DNA of 64,000 nt from Roseospira navarrensis. GTDB taxonomy: Bacteria; Pseudomonadota; Alphaproteobacteria; Rhodospirillales; Rhodospirillaceae. The translations under genes were made by a program, and so were the position numbers. The notes below the pieces were generated by a model. The model ran no database searches and was not told the origin of the DNA. It saw only the letters and a program-made list of their open reading frames with translations. This document shows, in pieces, positions 46,238 to 55,473 of the stretch (position 1 is the stretch's first letter; every line of letters starts with the position of its first letter). The stretch spans positions 41,051 through 105,050 of the forward strand of contig NZ_WIVE01000005.1 in assembly GCF_009601025.1 (NCBI RefSeq), written 5' to 3'.

Positions 46238-47538
46238 GCGGGCACCATCACGGCGATGCGGTGCATCGCGTTGTTCAGGTAGCCCTTGGGGTTCCACGGC
46301 GGGATGAAGGGCTGCTGCTCGCCGCGGTCGTTGGTCGCCCGCGCCCAGATCTCGTAATAGCCCTTGGTGGGGAACGACAGCTCCGCTTCCCACCGCTGCC
46401 AGGAGTAGGGGTTGGGCGGCGCATGCAGGTCGGCCGTCACCCAGGTGGCGCCGAAGTCGTAGCTGACCTCCATCTTGGTCACCACGTCGTCGCCGGACCA
46501 CGCATGGCCGCGCACCCGCAGCTTTCGGTGGCCCGTGGGCAGGTGATGGCCGCTCCTCGGGGAGGTGATGAGCGACTTGACCGGCATGGACTCGATGATC
46601 TTGAAGTCCGCCTCGGCCACGTCGGCCCCCGGCTGCACCGAATGATAGGGCACGCTATAGCTGGGCGCGCTCATCTTGGTGCCGTCGTGGACCACGTCGC
46701 GCAACTGGATGCGGGTCAGCCACTTCTGCGAGGTGGACCCCGGCCAGCCCGGACAGAGGATGCGCAAGGGCGCGCCGTTCATGGGGTGGATGTCCTGACC
46801 GTTCATCCGCCAGACGATCAGGGTGTGCGGGTCCATCGCCTTCCAGATCGGCACGCCGCGCGAGATGGGCACCTTGTCGGGGTCGCCCGACAGGTGCGAG
46901 TCGGCCCCGTGGTGGGCGGTGTAGATCGCGCTGTCCTTGACCCCGGCGGCGTTCAGCACGTCGCGCATGCGCACGCCGGTCCACTCGGCGTTGCCGATGG
47001 CCCCGGTGGTCCACTGGTTGCCGCTGGCGGGCGGATTGAAGCCGGCGCGGCCGTTGCCGCCGCACTCGTGCTGCAGGCGCAGGGTGACCACCTCGAAGCG
47101 GTCGGCCAACTCGGAGATGGCGAAGTTCAGTGTCTCGTTGACCTCGCCGTCCACGGTCAGCCGCCAGCCCTGGGGACTGGTGCTCTCGGGCGGCACGCCG
47201 TTGTTGCGGATGAAGTAGTGCGCGATGGGGGTGACGTCGTCATCCAGCAGGTGCGGCGGGGTCTCGGCGTTCACCGGCTTGTCGTTGAGCACCCGCAGCC
47301 CGTTCTTGCCCTCGATGACGAAGTCCTCGACCGATTCGGCGAGGGCGGCCGGAATCAGCCCGGCGGGCATGGTCCGGCTGAAGGGGATGGCTCCGCCGAT
47401 GGCCAGCCCCATGGCGGCCAGGCCGGCCCCCTTGAGGAAGCCGCGCCGGTCGGGTCCGGTGCGGCGGCCGAACACGGCCTCGTCGGCGGCGATGGGATCC
47501 TGTTCGTACAGCTCTCGAAGTCCACGGTCCTTGCGCAT
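46234..47538 (-). CDS. sorA: Sulfite dehydrogenase Mo subunit (SorA/SoxC-like), Tat-exported
   Basis: A sulfite-oxidase-family molybdopterin enzyme of 434 residues. The signal contains a twin-arginine motif RRGFLKGAG, so it is exported folded by the Tat system, whose genes are nearby. The Mo-binding cysteine is in LQHECGGNGRAGF. The dimerisation domain follows (VKSLITSPRSGH, WSGDDVVTKMEVSYDFGATW). It oxidises sulfite to sulfate in the periplasm, passing electrons to the coupled cytochrome. SoxC (part of the Sox thiosulfate system) is similar, but no other sox genes are seen. ATG 47538 precedes the signal. Confidence 0.9.
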   Translation of the reverse strand: MRKDRGLRELYEQDPIAADEAVFGRRTGPDRRGFLKGAGLAAMGLAIGGAIPFSRTMPAGLIPAALAESVEDFVIEGKNGLRVLNDKPVNAETPPHLLDDDVTPIAHYFIRNNGVPPESTSPQGWRLTVDGEVNETLNFAISELADRFEVVTLRLQHECGGNGRAGFNPPASGNQWTTGAIGNAEWTGVRMRDVLNAAGVKDSAIYTAHHGADSHLSGDPDKVPISRGVPIWKAMDPHTLIVWRMNGQDIHPMNGAPLRILCPGWPGSTSQKWLTRIQLRDVVHDGTKMSAPSYSVPYHSVQPGADVAEADFKIIESMPVKSLITSPRSGHHLPTGHRKLRVRGHAWSGDDVVTKMEVSYDFGATWVTADLHAPPNPYSWQRWEAELSFPTKGYYEIWARATNDRGEQQPFIPPWNPKGYLNNAMHRIAVMVPA

Positions 47539-47772
47539 GGGTCGTTTGCCTCCCTGGTTGCAATACGGCCAAGGGGGACTCTCGTGTGGATCCGGGGCGG
47601 GCCTGCGACCGGCCCCGGCCCTTCGGTCCCGGTCCGTATCGTTTTTAGAGATGGCGCGTCGGACCGGGGTCGCAATAGGACCGGATGCGGAACGGGATGA
47701 AAACCACGCGCGCGCCTCGTGGTTTCCATCATGCGGAAACGGCGGGGCAGGCCGGCCGCGCCCCGTGCTGTT

Positions 47773-47909
47773 GCCGGGCGGGAGTTGCACTCCCGCCCGG
47801 ACCGCTTTCATCCTCATCCATTGGGCGAAACGGTCCGGACGGGGCTGCAAGCCCCGTCCGGCATGCAGAAATCCTGTCCGCGCGACCCATTGAGATGGGG
47901 GAATCGGAT
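47773..47909. repeat. 137-bp dispersed repeat, family C (copy 2, opposite orientation)
   Basis: Reverse complement of the 8174-8310 copy with scattered changes, ending GGGGGAATCGGAT instead of the AATCGGGT expected from copy 1. It forms the bulk of the 397-base gap between sorA and the HNH gene (47539-47935). No gene is seen there. Confidence 0.8.
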
Positions 47910-47935
47910 AGCCTGCCGGGGGAGGTCGTCCGGGA

Positions 47936-48271
47936 TCAGCCGCGCCCCGTCCGCCTGCGGCCGCGCCGACCGGGGGGCTCCGTACGGGCCACGAACGCGG
48001 GCGGCTGCTTGCGCACCCAGGCGAGGAAGCGGGCCATCTCCGGGTGCGCGCGCAGGGCCTCCGGCCCGGTCATGTGCCGGGCCAGGGTGGCGTGATCGAA
48101 CAGCCTGTGGATCATGCGGTGACACACCCGATGAAGCGGCGCGCTCTCGCGTCCGCCCTCGGAGCGCGGGACCCAGTGGTGCCATTCCACGCTCGGTCCC
48201 GCGATCATGGGGCGTCCGCACAGGGGGCACGGCCCCAGGTCCTCGCCCCGGCCTGTGGCCCCGCCGGTCAT
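47936..48271 (-). CDS. HNH endonuclease domain protein
   Basis: The 111-residue protein carries a compact HNH (beta-beta-alpha-metal) fold: CPLCGRPM (first Cys pair), VEWHHWVPRSEGG (catalytic His), and LHRVCHRMIHRLF (His and Cys of the second pair). It would be a metal-dependent nuclease acting on DNA; orphan HNH proteins have varied roles. The start overlaps the RND pump's stop (ATGA), so it is translationally coupled to an efflux operon, an unusual partnership. The C-terminus is basic and disordered. Confidence 0.85.
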   Translation of the reverse strand: MTGGATGRGEDLGPCPLCGRPMIAGPSVEWHHWVPRSEGGRESAPLHRVCHRMIHRLFDHATLARHMTGPEALRAHPEMARFLAWVRKQPPAFVARTEPPGRRGRRRTGRG

Positions 48272-51200
48272 CCCTCGGCCGGGCGGATGCGATAGAACAG
48301 GCTGTAGAACACCGGCACCGCGACCAGGGTGAGAATGGTCGCGAACGCCAGCCCGCCCGAGATGGTCACCGCCATGGAGGCGAAGAACGGGTCCGTCAGC
48401 AGCGGCAGCATGCCCAGGATGGTGGTCCCGGCGGCCAGCACCACCGGCCGCAGACGGCTCACCCCCGCCTGCACCAGGCCGGCGAAGCGGTCCTCGTGCG
48501 CCTCAAGCTGCAGGTCGATCTCCTCCACCAGCACGATGGCGTTCTTGATGAGCATGCCCGACAGGCTGAGCACGCCCAGCAGCGACATGAAGTCGAACGC
48601 CAGCCCCGTGCCCAGCAGGCCCAGAGTCACCCCGCAGATGGATATGGGCACCACCAGCCAGATGATGAGCGGCTCGCGCACCGTGGCGAACAGCACCACG
48701 GTGATGAGCACCATCACCAGGAAGCCGACCGGCACCTGACTCATCAGGGCGCCCTGGGCCTCGGCGGTGTCCTCGATCTCGCCGCCCCACTCCAGGGTGT
48801 AGCCGGGCGGCAGCGGGATGCTGTCGATGGCGTCCACGATGCGCGCGTGGACTGCCTGGGCGCTCTGGTCGCCCGCCGGGTCGCCCTGGACGGTCAGGGT
48901 GCGCACCCGGTCCTGGCGGCGGATGAGGGTGTCTTCCGCCACCACCTCCAGGCCGTCGAGGATCTGCGCGACCGGCACGTATGCGCGCTGGCCGTTGCTC
49001 CACACCAGGCGATCGCCGATGGCGTTCAGGTCGCCGCGCTCGTCCTCGGGCGCGCGCATGAGGATCGGAATCAGCTCGTCGCCGTCGCGGAAGGTGGCGA
49101 TCTGCACCCCGTCGCCGAAGTACATCAGCGTCTGGGCCAGATCGTTGCGCGTCACCCCGGCGATGCGGGCCCGGCTTTCCGCGAACTGGGGCTCGATGAC
49201 CTTTTCGCGCTGGCGCCAGTCGGTGCGGATGTCGATGACGCCGCCGTCGGCGCGGTAGACCTCCTCGACTTCCGCCGCCAGCGCGCGCAGCACGTTGGCG
49301 TCGGGCCCGGACAGGCGCACCGCCAGCTTGGCGCCGCCGCCGGGCCCGAACACCAGCCGGCGGGTGAACACCTGGGCGTCGGGGAAGCGCTCGGCCAGCG
49401 GCCCCCGGATCTGGTCGATCAGGGCCGGAATGTCCTCGCGCTGCCCGGTGCGCACGATCATGTGCCCGTAGGACGGGTTCGCCCCCTGCGGCGCATAGGT
49501 CAGCATGAACCGGGTGGCACCCTGGCCGATGAAGGTGCTGACCGAGTCGGTGGCCGCCTGATCCAGGATGAAGGCCTCGGCCTCTTTCATGGTCTCTTCC
49601 ACGGCCAGGATGTCGGTGCCCTGGGGCAGCCAGACGTCCACGTAGAACATCGGCGTATCCGAGTTCGGGAAGAAGCCCTGCTTGACGAAGCCGAAGCCGT
49701 ACAGGCACGCGGCGGTGATCCCGACCAGCCCCACCACGGTGAGCACGCGGTGGCGCAGCGCGCCCTTCAGCACCCCGCGATAGGCCGAGAACAGGCGCCC
49801 GCCGTAGGGATCGTCGGCGGTCTCGCCGTCGTCCGAGACCTGCCCGCGCTTGAACAGGTAGTGCCCGAACAGCGGCGTGACCATCACCGCCAGGATCCAG
49901 CTCAGCAGCAGGGAAATGCCGATCACGGCGAACAGCGAGAACAGGAACTCGCCGGTGGCGTCCGGCGACAGCCCGATGCCCGAGAAGGCCATGATGCCGA
50001 TGATCGTGGCCCCCAGCAGCGGCCATTGGGTCTGGCGCGTCACCTCGCTGGCGGCCTGCAGCGAGGACTTGCCCTTGCGCATGCCCATCAGCATGCCCTC
50101 GGCGACCACGATGGCGTTGTCCACCAGCATGCCCATGGCGATGATGAGGGCACCCAGCGAGATGCGTTCCAGCTCGATCCCGCCCAGCCACATGAAGAAC
50201 AGCGTGCCGGAAACGGTCAGGAACAGGATGGTGCCCACCACCACGCCGGCGCGCCAGCCCATGAACACGCACAGCGACGCCACCACGATGGAGACCGAGG
50301 CCAGCACGTTGATGAGGAAGCCCTGCACCGCCTCGTCCACCACGGCGGCCTGGTCATAGATGGTGTGCAGCTCCACGCCGACGGGCAGGACCGGGGTCAG
50401 GCTGTCCAGCTTGGCCCGCACGGCCTTGCCGACCTCGACCACGTTGGTGTCGCCCACCGCCGCCACGGCCAGGGTCACGGCCGGCTGTCCGTTGTAGCGC
50501 ACCAGCAGGTCCGGCCGGATGTCGCGGCCCAGGCTGACCTCGGCCACGTCGCGCAGGCGGACCATGGCGGTGGTGCCGGGCGCGCCGAGCATCAGGTTTT
50601 CGACCGCCTCCACGGTGTCGAAGGCGTCGTCGATGGAGATGCGCACCCGGTCCTCGCCGACCGTCACCACGCTGGCGGGCTGGATCTCGTTCTCCACGTC
50701 CAGCAGCGTGATGCCGTCCCCGACCGACACGCCCAGGCGGGCCAGGCGGTCCTGCGAGATCTCGATATGGATCTGGGGCTTGGGTTCGCCGGAGGTCTCC
50801 ACCTTGGCCACGCCGGGCACCGTCAGCAACTCGCGGCGCAGGGTCTTGGCGATCTCGATGACCTCCAGGTCCGCATAGCCGGGTGCGGTGATGGCGTAGA
50901 ACAGGCCGAAGACGTCGCCGTAGTCGTCGTAGATGGCCGGCGGGCGGGCGTTGTCCGGCAGATGGGCGCGGGCGTCGTTGACCTTGCGGCGCAATTCGTC
51001 CCAGATCTGCGGCAGTTCCGAGCCGTCGTAGGTGTCCTGGATCTCGGCCGTGATCTCCGAGATCCCGGGCTTGGAGACGGAGCGGATCTCCTTGAGCTGG
51101 GCGAGCTGCTGGATGGCGGATTCCAGCGGCTCGGTGATTTCCTCCTCCACCTCCACGGCGCTGGCGCCGGGGTAGGCGGTGATGATCTGCGCTTCCTTGA

Positions 51201-51324
51201 TGGTGAAGGCGGGATCTTCCAGGCGGCCGACGTTCATCAGGCCCACCAGACCCCCGATCAGGCAGATCAGCACGATCACCCAGGTGTTGACCGGCTTTTC
51301 GATGGCGGTGTGTGCGACATCCAT
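48268..51324 (-). CDS. RND-family efflux pump inner-membrane protein
   Basis: A 1018-residue AcrB-like (HAE1/HME-related) transporter with 12 membrane helices and two large periplasmic loops. TM1 lies at residues 14-32 (WVIVLICLIGGLVGL), the TM4 Asp region reads ALIIAMGMLVDNAIVV, and FVKQGFFPNSD marks the start of the second periplasmic loop. The later EEIDLQ and GMLIKNAIVLVEE helix is the conserved TM10-11 region. Drives proton-coupled export of hydrophobic compounds together with the adaptor encoded upstream; no TolC-like gene is adjacent. Substrates unknown. Confidence 0.93.
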   Translation of the reverse strand: MDVAHTAIEKPVNTWVIVLICLIGGLVGLMNVGRLEDPAFTIKEAQIITAYPGASAVEVEEEITEPLESAIQQLAQLKEIRSVSKPGISEITAEIQDTYDGSELPQIWDELRRKVNDARAHLPDNARPPAIYDDYGDVFGLFYAITAPGYADLEVIEIAKTLRRELLTVPGVAKVETSGEPKPQIHIEISQDRLARLGVSVGDGITLLDVENEIQPASVVTVGEDRVRISIDDAFDTVEAVENLMLGAPGTTAMVRLRDVAEVSLGRDIRPDLLVRYNGQPAVTLAVAAVGDTNVVEVGKAVRAKLDSLTPVLPVGVELHTIYDQAAVVDEAVQGFLINVLASVSIVVASLCVFMGWRAGVVVGTILFLTVSGTLFFMWLGGIELERISLGALIIAMGMLVDNAIVVAEGMLMGMRKGKSSLQAASEVTRQTQWPLLGATIIGIMAFSGIGLSPDATGEFLFSLFAVIGISLLLSWILAVMVTPLFGHYLFKRGQVSDDGETADDPYGGRLFSAYRGVLKGALRHRVLTVVGLVGITAACLYGFGFVKQGFFPNSDTPMFYVDVWLPQGTDILAVEETMKEAEAFILDQAATDSVSTFIGQGATRFMLTYAPQGANPSYGHMIVRTGQREDIPALIDQIRGPLAERFPDAQVFTRRLVFGPGGGAKLAVRLSGPDANVLRALAAEVEEVYRADGGVIDIRTDWRQREKVIEPQFAESRARIAGVTRNDLAQTLMYFGDGVQIATFRDGDELIPILMRAPEDERGDLNAIGDRLVWSNGQRAYVPVAQILDGLEVVAEDTLIRRQDRVRTLTVQGDPAGDQSAQAVHARIVDAIDSIPLPPGYTLEWGGEIEDTAEAQGALMSQVPVGFLVMVLITVVLFATVREPLIIWLVVPISICGVTLGLLGTGLAFDFMSLLGVLSLSGMLIKNAIVLVEEIDLQLEAHEDRFAGLVQAGVSRLRPVVLAAGTTILGMLPLLTDPFFASMAVTISGGLAFATILTLVAVPVFYSLFYRIRPAEG

Positions 51325-51333
51325 GGGTCCGGC

Positions 51334-52467
51334 CTACTCCTCGCCCAGGGGACGGACGCGCATGCCGTCGCGCAGATGATGGACACCGGCCGTCACCACC
51401 CGGTCGCCCGCCGTCAGGCCCTCGGTGACGAAGGCGGTGTCGTTGGTGATGTGCGCCAGCGTGACCGGCCGGCGGCTGACGGCGCCGTCCTCGCCCGAGA
51501 CCACCCAGACGAAGAATGTGTCCTCCGGTGTCGTCTCCGGGTCCGCCGGCGTCGTTGCGTCGTGGGCGCTGGGGCCGTCGGGCACCAGGGCGCCGGGCGG
51601 GATGGCAAGCGCGTCCTCCAGCGCCCGGTCGCGCCGCACGTGGGCGCGCATGGTGGCCGTCATGCCCGGCAGGATGTGGACATCCGACGGGCGCGGCATG
51701 CCGTATTCGACGCGGTAGGTCTGGGCCACGTCATCGGCCTCGGTCGAGATCTCGCGGAAGGACAGCGGGAACGTGCGGTCGTCCAGGAAGGGAAACACGG
51801 CCTCGACATCAATGCCGCGTTCGTCGCCATGGCGCGCGATCAGGTATTCCGGCACGTCGGCCGAGACGCGGATCTCGCTGACGTCCTGCAGCCGAACGAC
51901 GGGTTCGCGCGCCTGCACGTTGGTGAAGGTCTCGGTCAGGCGCCGGCTGACGATGGCGTCGAAGGGCGCGGTCAGGGTGGTGTAGTCCAGGTCCTGGCGA
52001 GCCTGCTCCAGGGCGACCTCGGCCAGATCCAGGGCGTTCTTGGCGTCGTCGAACGCGCGCTGCGAGACGGCGTTCTGGGACACGAGCTGGCGCTTGCGCT
52101 CGAAATCCTGCTGGGCGGAGGTCAGGTTGACCTCGGCTTCGCGCACCCGCCGTTCATAGGGGGTGGGATCCAGCCGGGCGATCAGCGTGCCCTCGGGCAC
52201 CAGTTCGCCCTCGTTGACCGGCAGCGCCTCCATCAGGCCGGCGACGCGGAAGGACAGGTCCACCACCTGCACCGCCTTGGTGCGCGCCGCGAACTCGTGG
52301 ACCTCGACGCGGTCGGCGGGCTCCACGGCGGCGATGCGGGCCGGCCGCACCAGATCGCGCGGTTCGCCGCCGGTTTCGGCCGCGGGCGTGGCCGGGTCGT
52401 CACAGGCCGTCAGCACGACGACCAGAAGCATTCCGGCCAGGGCCGGAAAGCGGGTTGATCCAATCAT
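51334..52467 (-). CDS. RND periplasmic adaptor (membrane fusion protein), lipoprotein
   Basis: The adaptor joins the RND pump to an outer-membrane channel. From ATG 52467 the protein has 377 residues: a lipobox (VVVLTAC), a lipoyl/barrel-sandwich start (VVDLSFRVAGLMEALPVNEGELV), a helical hairpin (VNLTSAQQDFERKRQLV, SQRAFDDAKNALDLAE) and the returning lipoyl half LTAPFDAIVSRRL. The gene precedes the pump by nine bases. It would be anchored to the inner membrane through the lipid. A good operon partner; upstream regulator not adjacent. Confidence 0.92.
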   Translation of the reverse strand: MIGSTRFPALAGMLLVVVLTACDDPATPAAETGGEPRDLVRPARIAAVEPADRVEVHEFAARTKAVQVVDLSFRVAGLMEALPVNEGELVPEGTLIARLDPTPYERRVREAEVNLTSAQQDFERKRQLVSQNAVSQRAFDDAKNALDLAEVALEQARQDLDYTTLTAPFDAIVSRRLTETFTNVQAREPVVRLQDVSEIRVSADVPEYLIARHGDERGIDVEAVFPFLDDRTFPLSFREISTEADDVAQTYRVEYGMPRPSDVHILPGMTATMRAHVRRDRALEDALAIPPGALVPDGPSAHDATTPADPETTPEDTFFVWVVSGEDGAVSRRPVTLAHITNDTAFVTEGLTAGDRVVTAGVHHLRDGMRVRPLGEE

Positions 52468-52558
52468 GGTGGGCGATCCCCCGGGGAGCGTGAGGCAAGA
52501 CTCCGCCCCCATATAGGGGATCGGTCGGCGGTATGCGACCCGGGCGGGCCGGTTCGGG

Positions 52559-53206
52559 TCAGCCTGCGTCCGGCTGGGCCTCCGGCGCGGCGCTCTGGAA
52601 GGCCGGCAGCGCGCGGCAGGCGGCGTCGATGCGCGCGACCGTGGGGAAGGGCGACAGGTCCACCTCGAATCGACGGGCGTTGTAGACCTGCGGCACCAGA
52701 CAGACGTCGGCCAGCCCCGGGCTTTCCCCGTGGCAGAACGCGCCCGTGGCGGGCGTGCGGGTCAGCAGCGCCTCGACACCGGCCAGTCCCTCGGCGATCC
52801 AGTGGCGGTACCAGGCCGCCTTGGCCGCCGCGTCGGCCCCGAACTGGTCGGCGAGGCGGTTGAGAACCCGCAGGTTGTTGACCGGGTGGATGTCCATCGC
52901 GATGGCCTGAGCGAGCGCGCGCGCCTGCGCCCGCGCCACCGGATCGGCGGGCAGCAGCGGCGGCGTCGGGTGGGTCTCGTCCAGGTATTCCAGGATGGCC
53001 AGCGACTGGGTCAGCACCGTGCCGTCGTCGAGCACCAGGGTGGGCACCAGCCGCTGGGGGTTGAGGGCGGCATAGTCCGGGCGACGGTGCTCGCCGCCGT
53101 CCCGCACCAGATGAACCGGCGCGTCCTCGCGCGGCAGGCCCTTGAGGTCCAGAGCGATGCGCACACGGTACGCCGCCGACGAGCGCCAGTAGGTATACAG
53201 CTTCAT
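52559..53206 (-). CDS. maiA: Zeta-class glutathione S-transferase, maleylacetoacetate/maleylpyruvate isomerase
   Basis: The 215-residue protein has the GST fold. The zeta motif reads YWRSSAAYRVRIAL; the usual Cys of SSCxxRVRIAL is Ala here. The SIAILEYLDE-type G-site text is TQSLAILEYLDETHP. The C-terminal domain contains PGLADVCLVPQVYNARRF. These enzymes use glutathione to turn cis (maleyl) ring-cleavage products into trans (fumaryl) products, as in homogentisate and gentisate degradation. The ATG overlaps the marR stop. The next step could be the FAH-family hydrolase in the divergent half of this locus. Confidence 0.9.
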   Translation of the reverse strand: MKLYTYWRSSAAYRVRIALDLKGLPREDAPVHLVRDGGEHRRPDYAALNPQRLVPTLVLDDGTVLTQSLAILEYLDETHPTPPLLPADPVARAQARALAQAIAMDIHPVNNLRVLNRLADQFGADAAAKAAWYRHWIAEGLAGVEALLTRTPATGAFCHGESPGLADVCLVPQVYNARRFEVDLSPFPTVARIDAACRALPAFQSAAPEAQPDAG

Positions 53207-53739
53207 TCCGCCGAGGCCCTCAGCAGTTCGGGGTGGTCGTCGTCCAGGGTGCGCAGCGCGGCCGCGTTGTCGCGGACCCGCTGCATGAGCGCGATCAGGG
53301 TGTCGCGCTCCGCGTCGGTGAAGCCCTCCAGCAGACGGGCCTCCACCTCCAGCACGCGCGGCACCAACGCGCGCAGCACCTTGCGGCCCTGCGGGGTGAC
53401 GCGCAGCAGCACGCGGCGGCGGTCGGTGGGGTCCACGTGCCGGTCCAGCAGCTTCGCCCTCTGCAGGCCGGCCACGGCGCGCGAGACGTTCACCTTGTCC
53501 ATGCTGGAGCGCGCCACGATTTCCTTGGCCGACAGCGGCTCGTAGTCGTGCAGCACGGCCAGGGTGCGCCATTCGGCGGCGGTCAGACCGTAGTCCGGCC
53601 CGTAGACCTCGCGCACGGACAGGCTGACGTCCCGATAGTACATGCGCACCAGATACGGAAAGAAGTCCTTGAGCGTGAACTCGGCCTTCGGGGCGCGCGG
53701 CGGGGGCGTGGTTGGTGTCGGTGTTGGTGTCATTGTCAT
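53203..53739 (-). CDS. MarR-family transcriptional regulator
   Basis: The 178-residue protein is a winged-helix repressor. The text GLTAAEWRTLAVLHDYEPLSAKEIVARS (helix-turn-helix, in parts) and LDRHVDPTDRRRVLLRVT (the wing) is diagnostic. The first ~20 residues are a Thr/Pro run (MTMTPTPTPTTPPP). MarR proteins often sense the substrate of adjacent aromatic catabolic genes. It is translationally coupled to maiA. Two 20-bp operator-like sites are present between the divergent units at 57720 and 57876, and this regulator is the natural candidate to bind them. Confidence 0.93.
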   Translation of the reverse strand: MTMTPTPTPTTPPPRAPKAEFTLKDFFPYLVRMYYRDVSLSVREVYGPDYGLTAAEWRTLAVLHDYEPLSAKEIVARSSMDKVNVSRAVAGLQRAKLLDRHVDPTDRRRVLLRVTPQGRKVLRALVPRVLEVEARLLEGFTDAERDTLIALMQRVRDNAAALRTLDDDHPELLRASAE

Positions 53740-53749
53740 GCGGGGCCTC

Positions 53750-54160
53750 TCATCCGGCGGGGGCCGGGCTCAGGATCTCCTTGTAGGCCATGTCCGAGCC
53801 CAGGATATGCCGGACCAGCCAGTCGCGCAGGAAGGCATTGACCGACTCCGACAGCATGCTGGGCGAGGCCACGCCGACCGCATAGGTCTGGCGCACCGCC
53901 GACAACCAGCGTTCGAAGGCGGCGTGCTCGCGCCGGTGCGTCTTCAGGTCCGGATAGCCGGCCCGCTTCAGCAAGGCTTCCTCGGTCGCGAAGTGGTCCT
54001 TTGTGTAGGCCTCCAGCTCGGCGAAGATCCAGCCCATCAGGTCGCTGTTCGCGGGTTCGCGGGACAGCCGGTTGATGAGGTCGATCAGGCCCTTGTGTTG
54101 GGAGTCCAGCTCGGGAACGCCCACGCTGTAGGACTCCTGCCATACGATCAGCTCGGCCAT
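53750..54160 (-). CDS. Bacteriohemerythrin-like protein
   Basis: A 136-residue helical di-iron O2-binding protein. All seven ligands are present in order: His22 (DSQHKGLID), His56 and Glu60 (KDHFATEE), His75 and His79 (THRREH), His118 and Asp123 (RHILGSDM). It begins with the family start VWQESYSVGVPELD. Such single-domain forms store or deliver oxygen or sense it. It sits seven bases downstream of the TRAP large subunit and ten bases upstream of marR, inside the presumed catabolic operon, so it may supply oxygen to the monooxygenase or dioxygenase; that link is inferred. Confidence 0.93.
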   Translation of the reverse strand: MAELIVWQESYSVGVPELDSQHKGLIDLINRLSREPANSDLMGWIFAELEAYTKDHFATEEALLKRAGYPDLKTHRREHAAFERWLSAVRQTYAVGVASPSMLSESVNAFLRDWLVRHILGSDMAYKEILSPAPAG

Positions 54161-54167
54161 CGTCGGG

Positions 54168-55469
54168 TCACTCCATCAGCGAGGGCAGCCACAGGGACAG
54201 CCCGGGGATCAGGATCAAAAGCGCCAGCCGCACCACGTCGGCGGCCAGGAAGGCCAGCACGCCCCGGCTGATGACCTGCAGCCTCAGGCCCGGCGTGCCG
54301 GCCATGATGACGAACAGGTTCATGCCCACGGGCGGGGTGATGAGTCCGACCTCGACCACCGACACCATGATGACCCCGAACCAGATGGGATCGAAGCCCA
54401 GGCTGGTGACCAGCGGGAACACGAACGGCAGCGTCAGCAGGATCATGGACAGCGAGTCCATGAAGCAGCCGAGGACGATGTAGAACACCACCAGCAGCGC
54501 CAGGATCCAGATGGGGTCCCATCCCAGGTTGCCCACCTCGCGGACCAGCATCTGCGGCATGCCGGTGGTCTCGACGAAGTAGTTGAACAGCGCCGTGCCG
54601 ATCAGGATCAGGAAGATCATGCCGCTGGTCGCGGCGGTCTCGGTCAGGCAGTCCAGGAAGATGCGCAGGGTCAGGGTGCGCTTGATCAGGGCCAGCAGCA
54701 GCGCGCCGGCGGCGCCGATGGCGGCGGCCTCGGTGGGCGAGAACAGGCCGACATAAATGCCGCCCATGACCAGCCCGAACAGCACCAGCACGGACCACAC
54801 ATTGCGCAGCGCGCGCAGCCGGCCGGACCAGTCCACGCGGACGTCCGCCGGGCCCAGCGCCGGGTTGCGCCAGCACTGGATGAACACGGCGGCCATGTAC
54901 AGCGCGGTCGCCAGCAGGCCCGGGATCAGGGCGGCGGCGAACATCTTGCCGATGGATTGCTCGGTGAGGATGGCATAGACGACGATGATGACGGACGGCG
55001 GGATCAGCACGCCCAGGGTGCCGCCGGCGGCGATGGTGGCCGAGGCCAGCCGGTCGTCGTAGCCGCGCGCCCGCATCTCCGGCATGGCCACCCGGCACAT
55101 GGTCGCGGCGGTGGCCAGACTGGACCCGGAAATGGCCCCGAACGCCGCGCACGCGCCGATGGAGGCCATCGCCAGCCCGCCCCGGTAATGCCCGATGAAG
55201 GCGTGGACGGCCTCGTACAGCGACTTGGACAGGCCTGCCCGCGCCGCGAACACGCCCATCAGCACGAACAGCGGAATGACGGACAGGCTGTAGGGGAAGA
55301 CGGTCTCGAACGGGACCGAGCCCAGGATGAAGGCCACGCTGGCCGATCCGTTCAGCATCCAGCCGCCCACGGCGCCGACCACGCCCATGGCGATGGCGAC
55401 CGGCACCCGCAGCGCGATCAGGCCGAACAGGGCCACGAAGGCGATGAGGCCGAGAGTGATGCCGTCCAT
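54168..55469 (-). CDS. dctM: TRAP transporter large permease (DctM/SiaM-like)
   Basis: The 433-residue membrane protein has about 12 helices. The text GLIALRVPVAIAMGVVGAVGGWML and FLLLGCFMD-like VFYIVLGCFMDSLSMI (parts), PPSVIIVVYAILTEQSIGK and TPPVGMNLFVI belongs to the TRAP DctM family, the sodium-driven transport subunit. It follows dctQ by four bases. The binding protein dctP is encoded 1.1 kb upstream in the same direction. Substrate most likely an organic acid handled by the neighbouring enzymes. Confidence 0.94.
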   Translation of the reverse strand: MDGITLGLIAFVALFGLIALRVPVAIAMGVVGAVGGWMLNGSASVAFILGSVPFETVFPYSLSVIPLFVLMGVFAARAGLSKSLYEAVHAFIGHYRGGLAMASIGACAAFGAISGSSLATAATMCRVAMPEMRARGYDDRLASATIAAGGTLGVLIPPSVIIVVYAILTEQSIGKMFAAALIPGLLATALYMAAVFIQCWRNPALGPADVRVDWSGRLRALRNVWSVLVLFGLVMGGIYVGLFSPTEAAAIGAAGALLLALIKRTLTLRIFLDCLTETAATSGMIFLILIGTALFNYFVETTGMPQMLVREVGNLGWDPIWILALLVVFYIVLGCFMDSLSMILLTLPFVFPLVTSLGFDPIWFGVIMVSVVEVGLITPPVGMNLFVIMAGTPGLRLQVISRGVLAFLAADVVRLALLILIPGLSLWLPSLME

Positions 55470-55473
55470 GGCG

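Noticed and set aside
47719..52458. A 1579-codon open frame on the plus strand
   Set aside because: It is antisense to the RND pump and adaptor genes, whose proteins have clear family motifs; the plus-strand translation is His/Gly/Arg-rich low-complexity text typical of a shadow frame in high-GC DNA.
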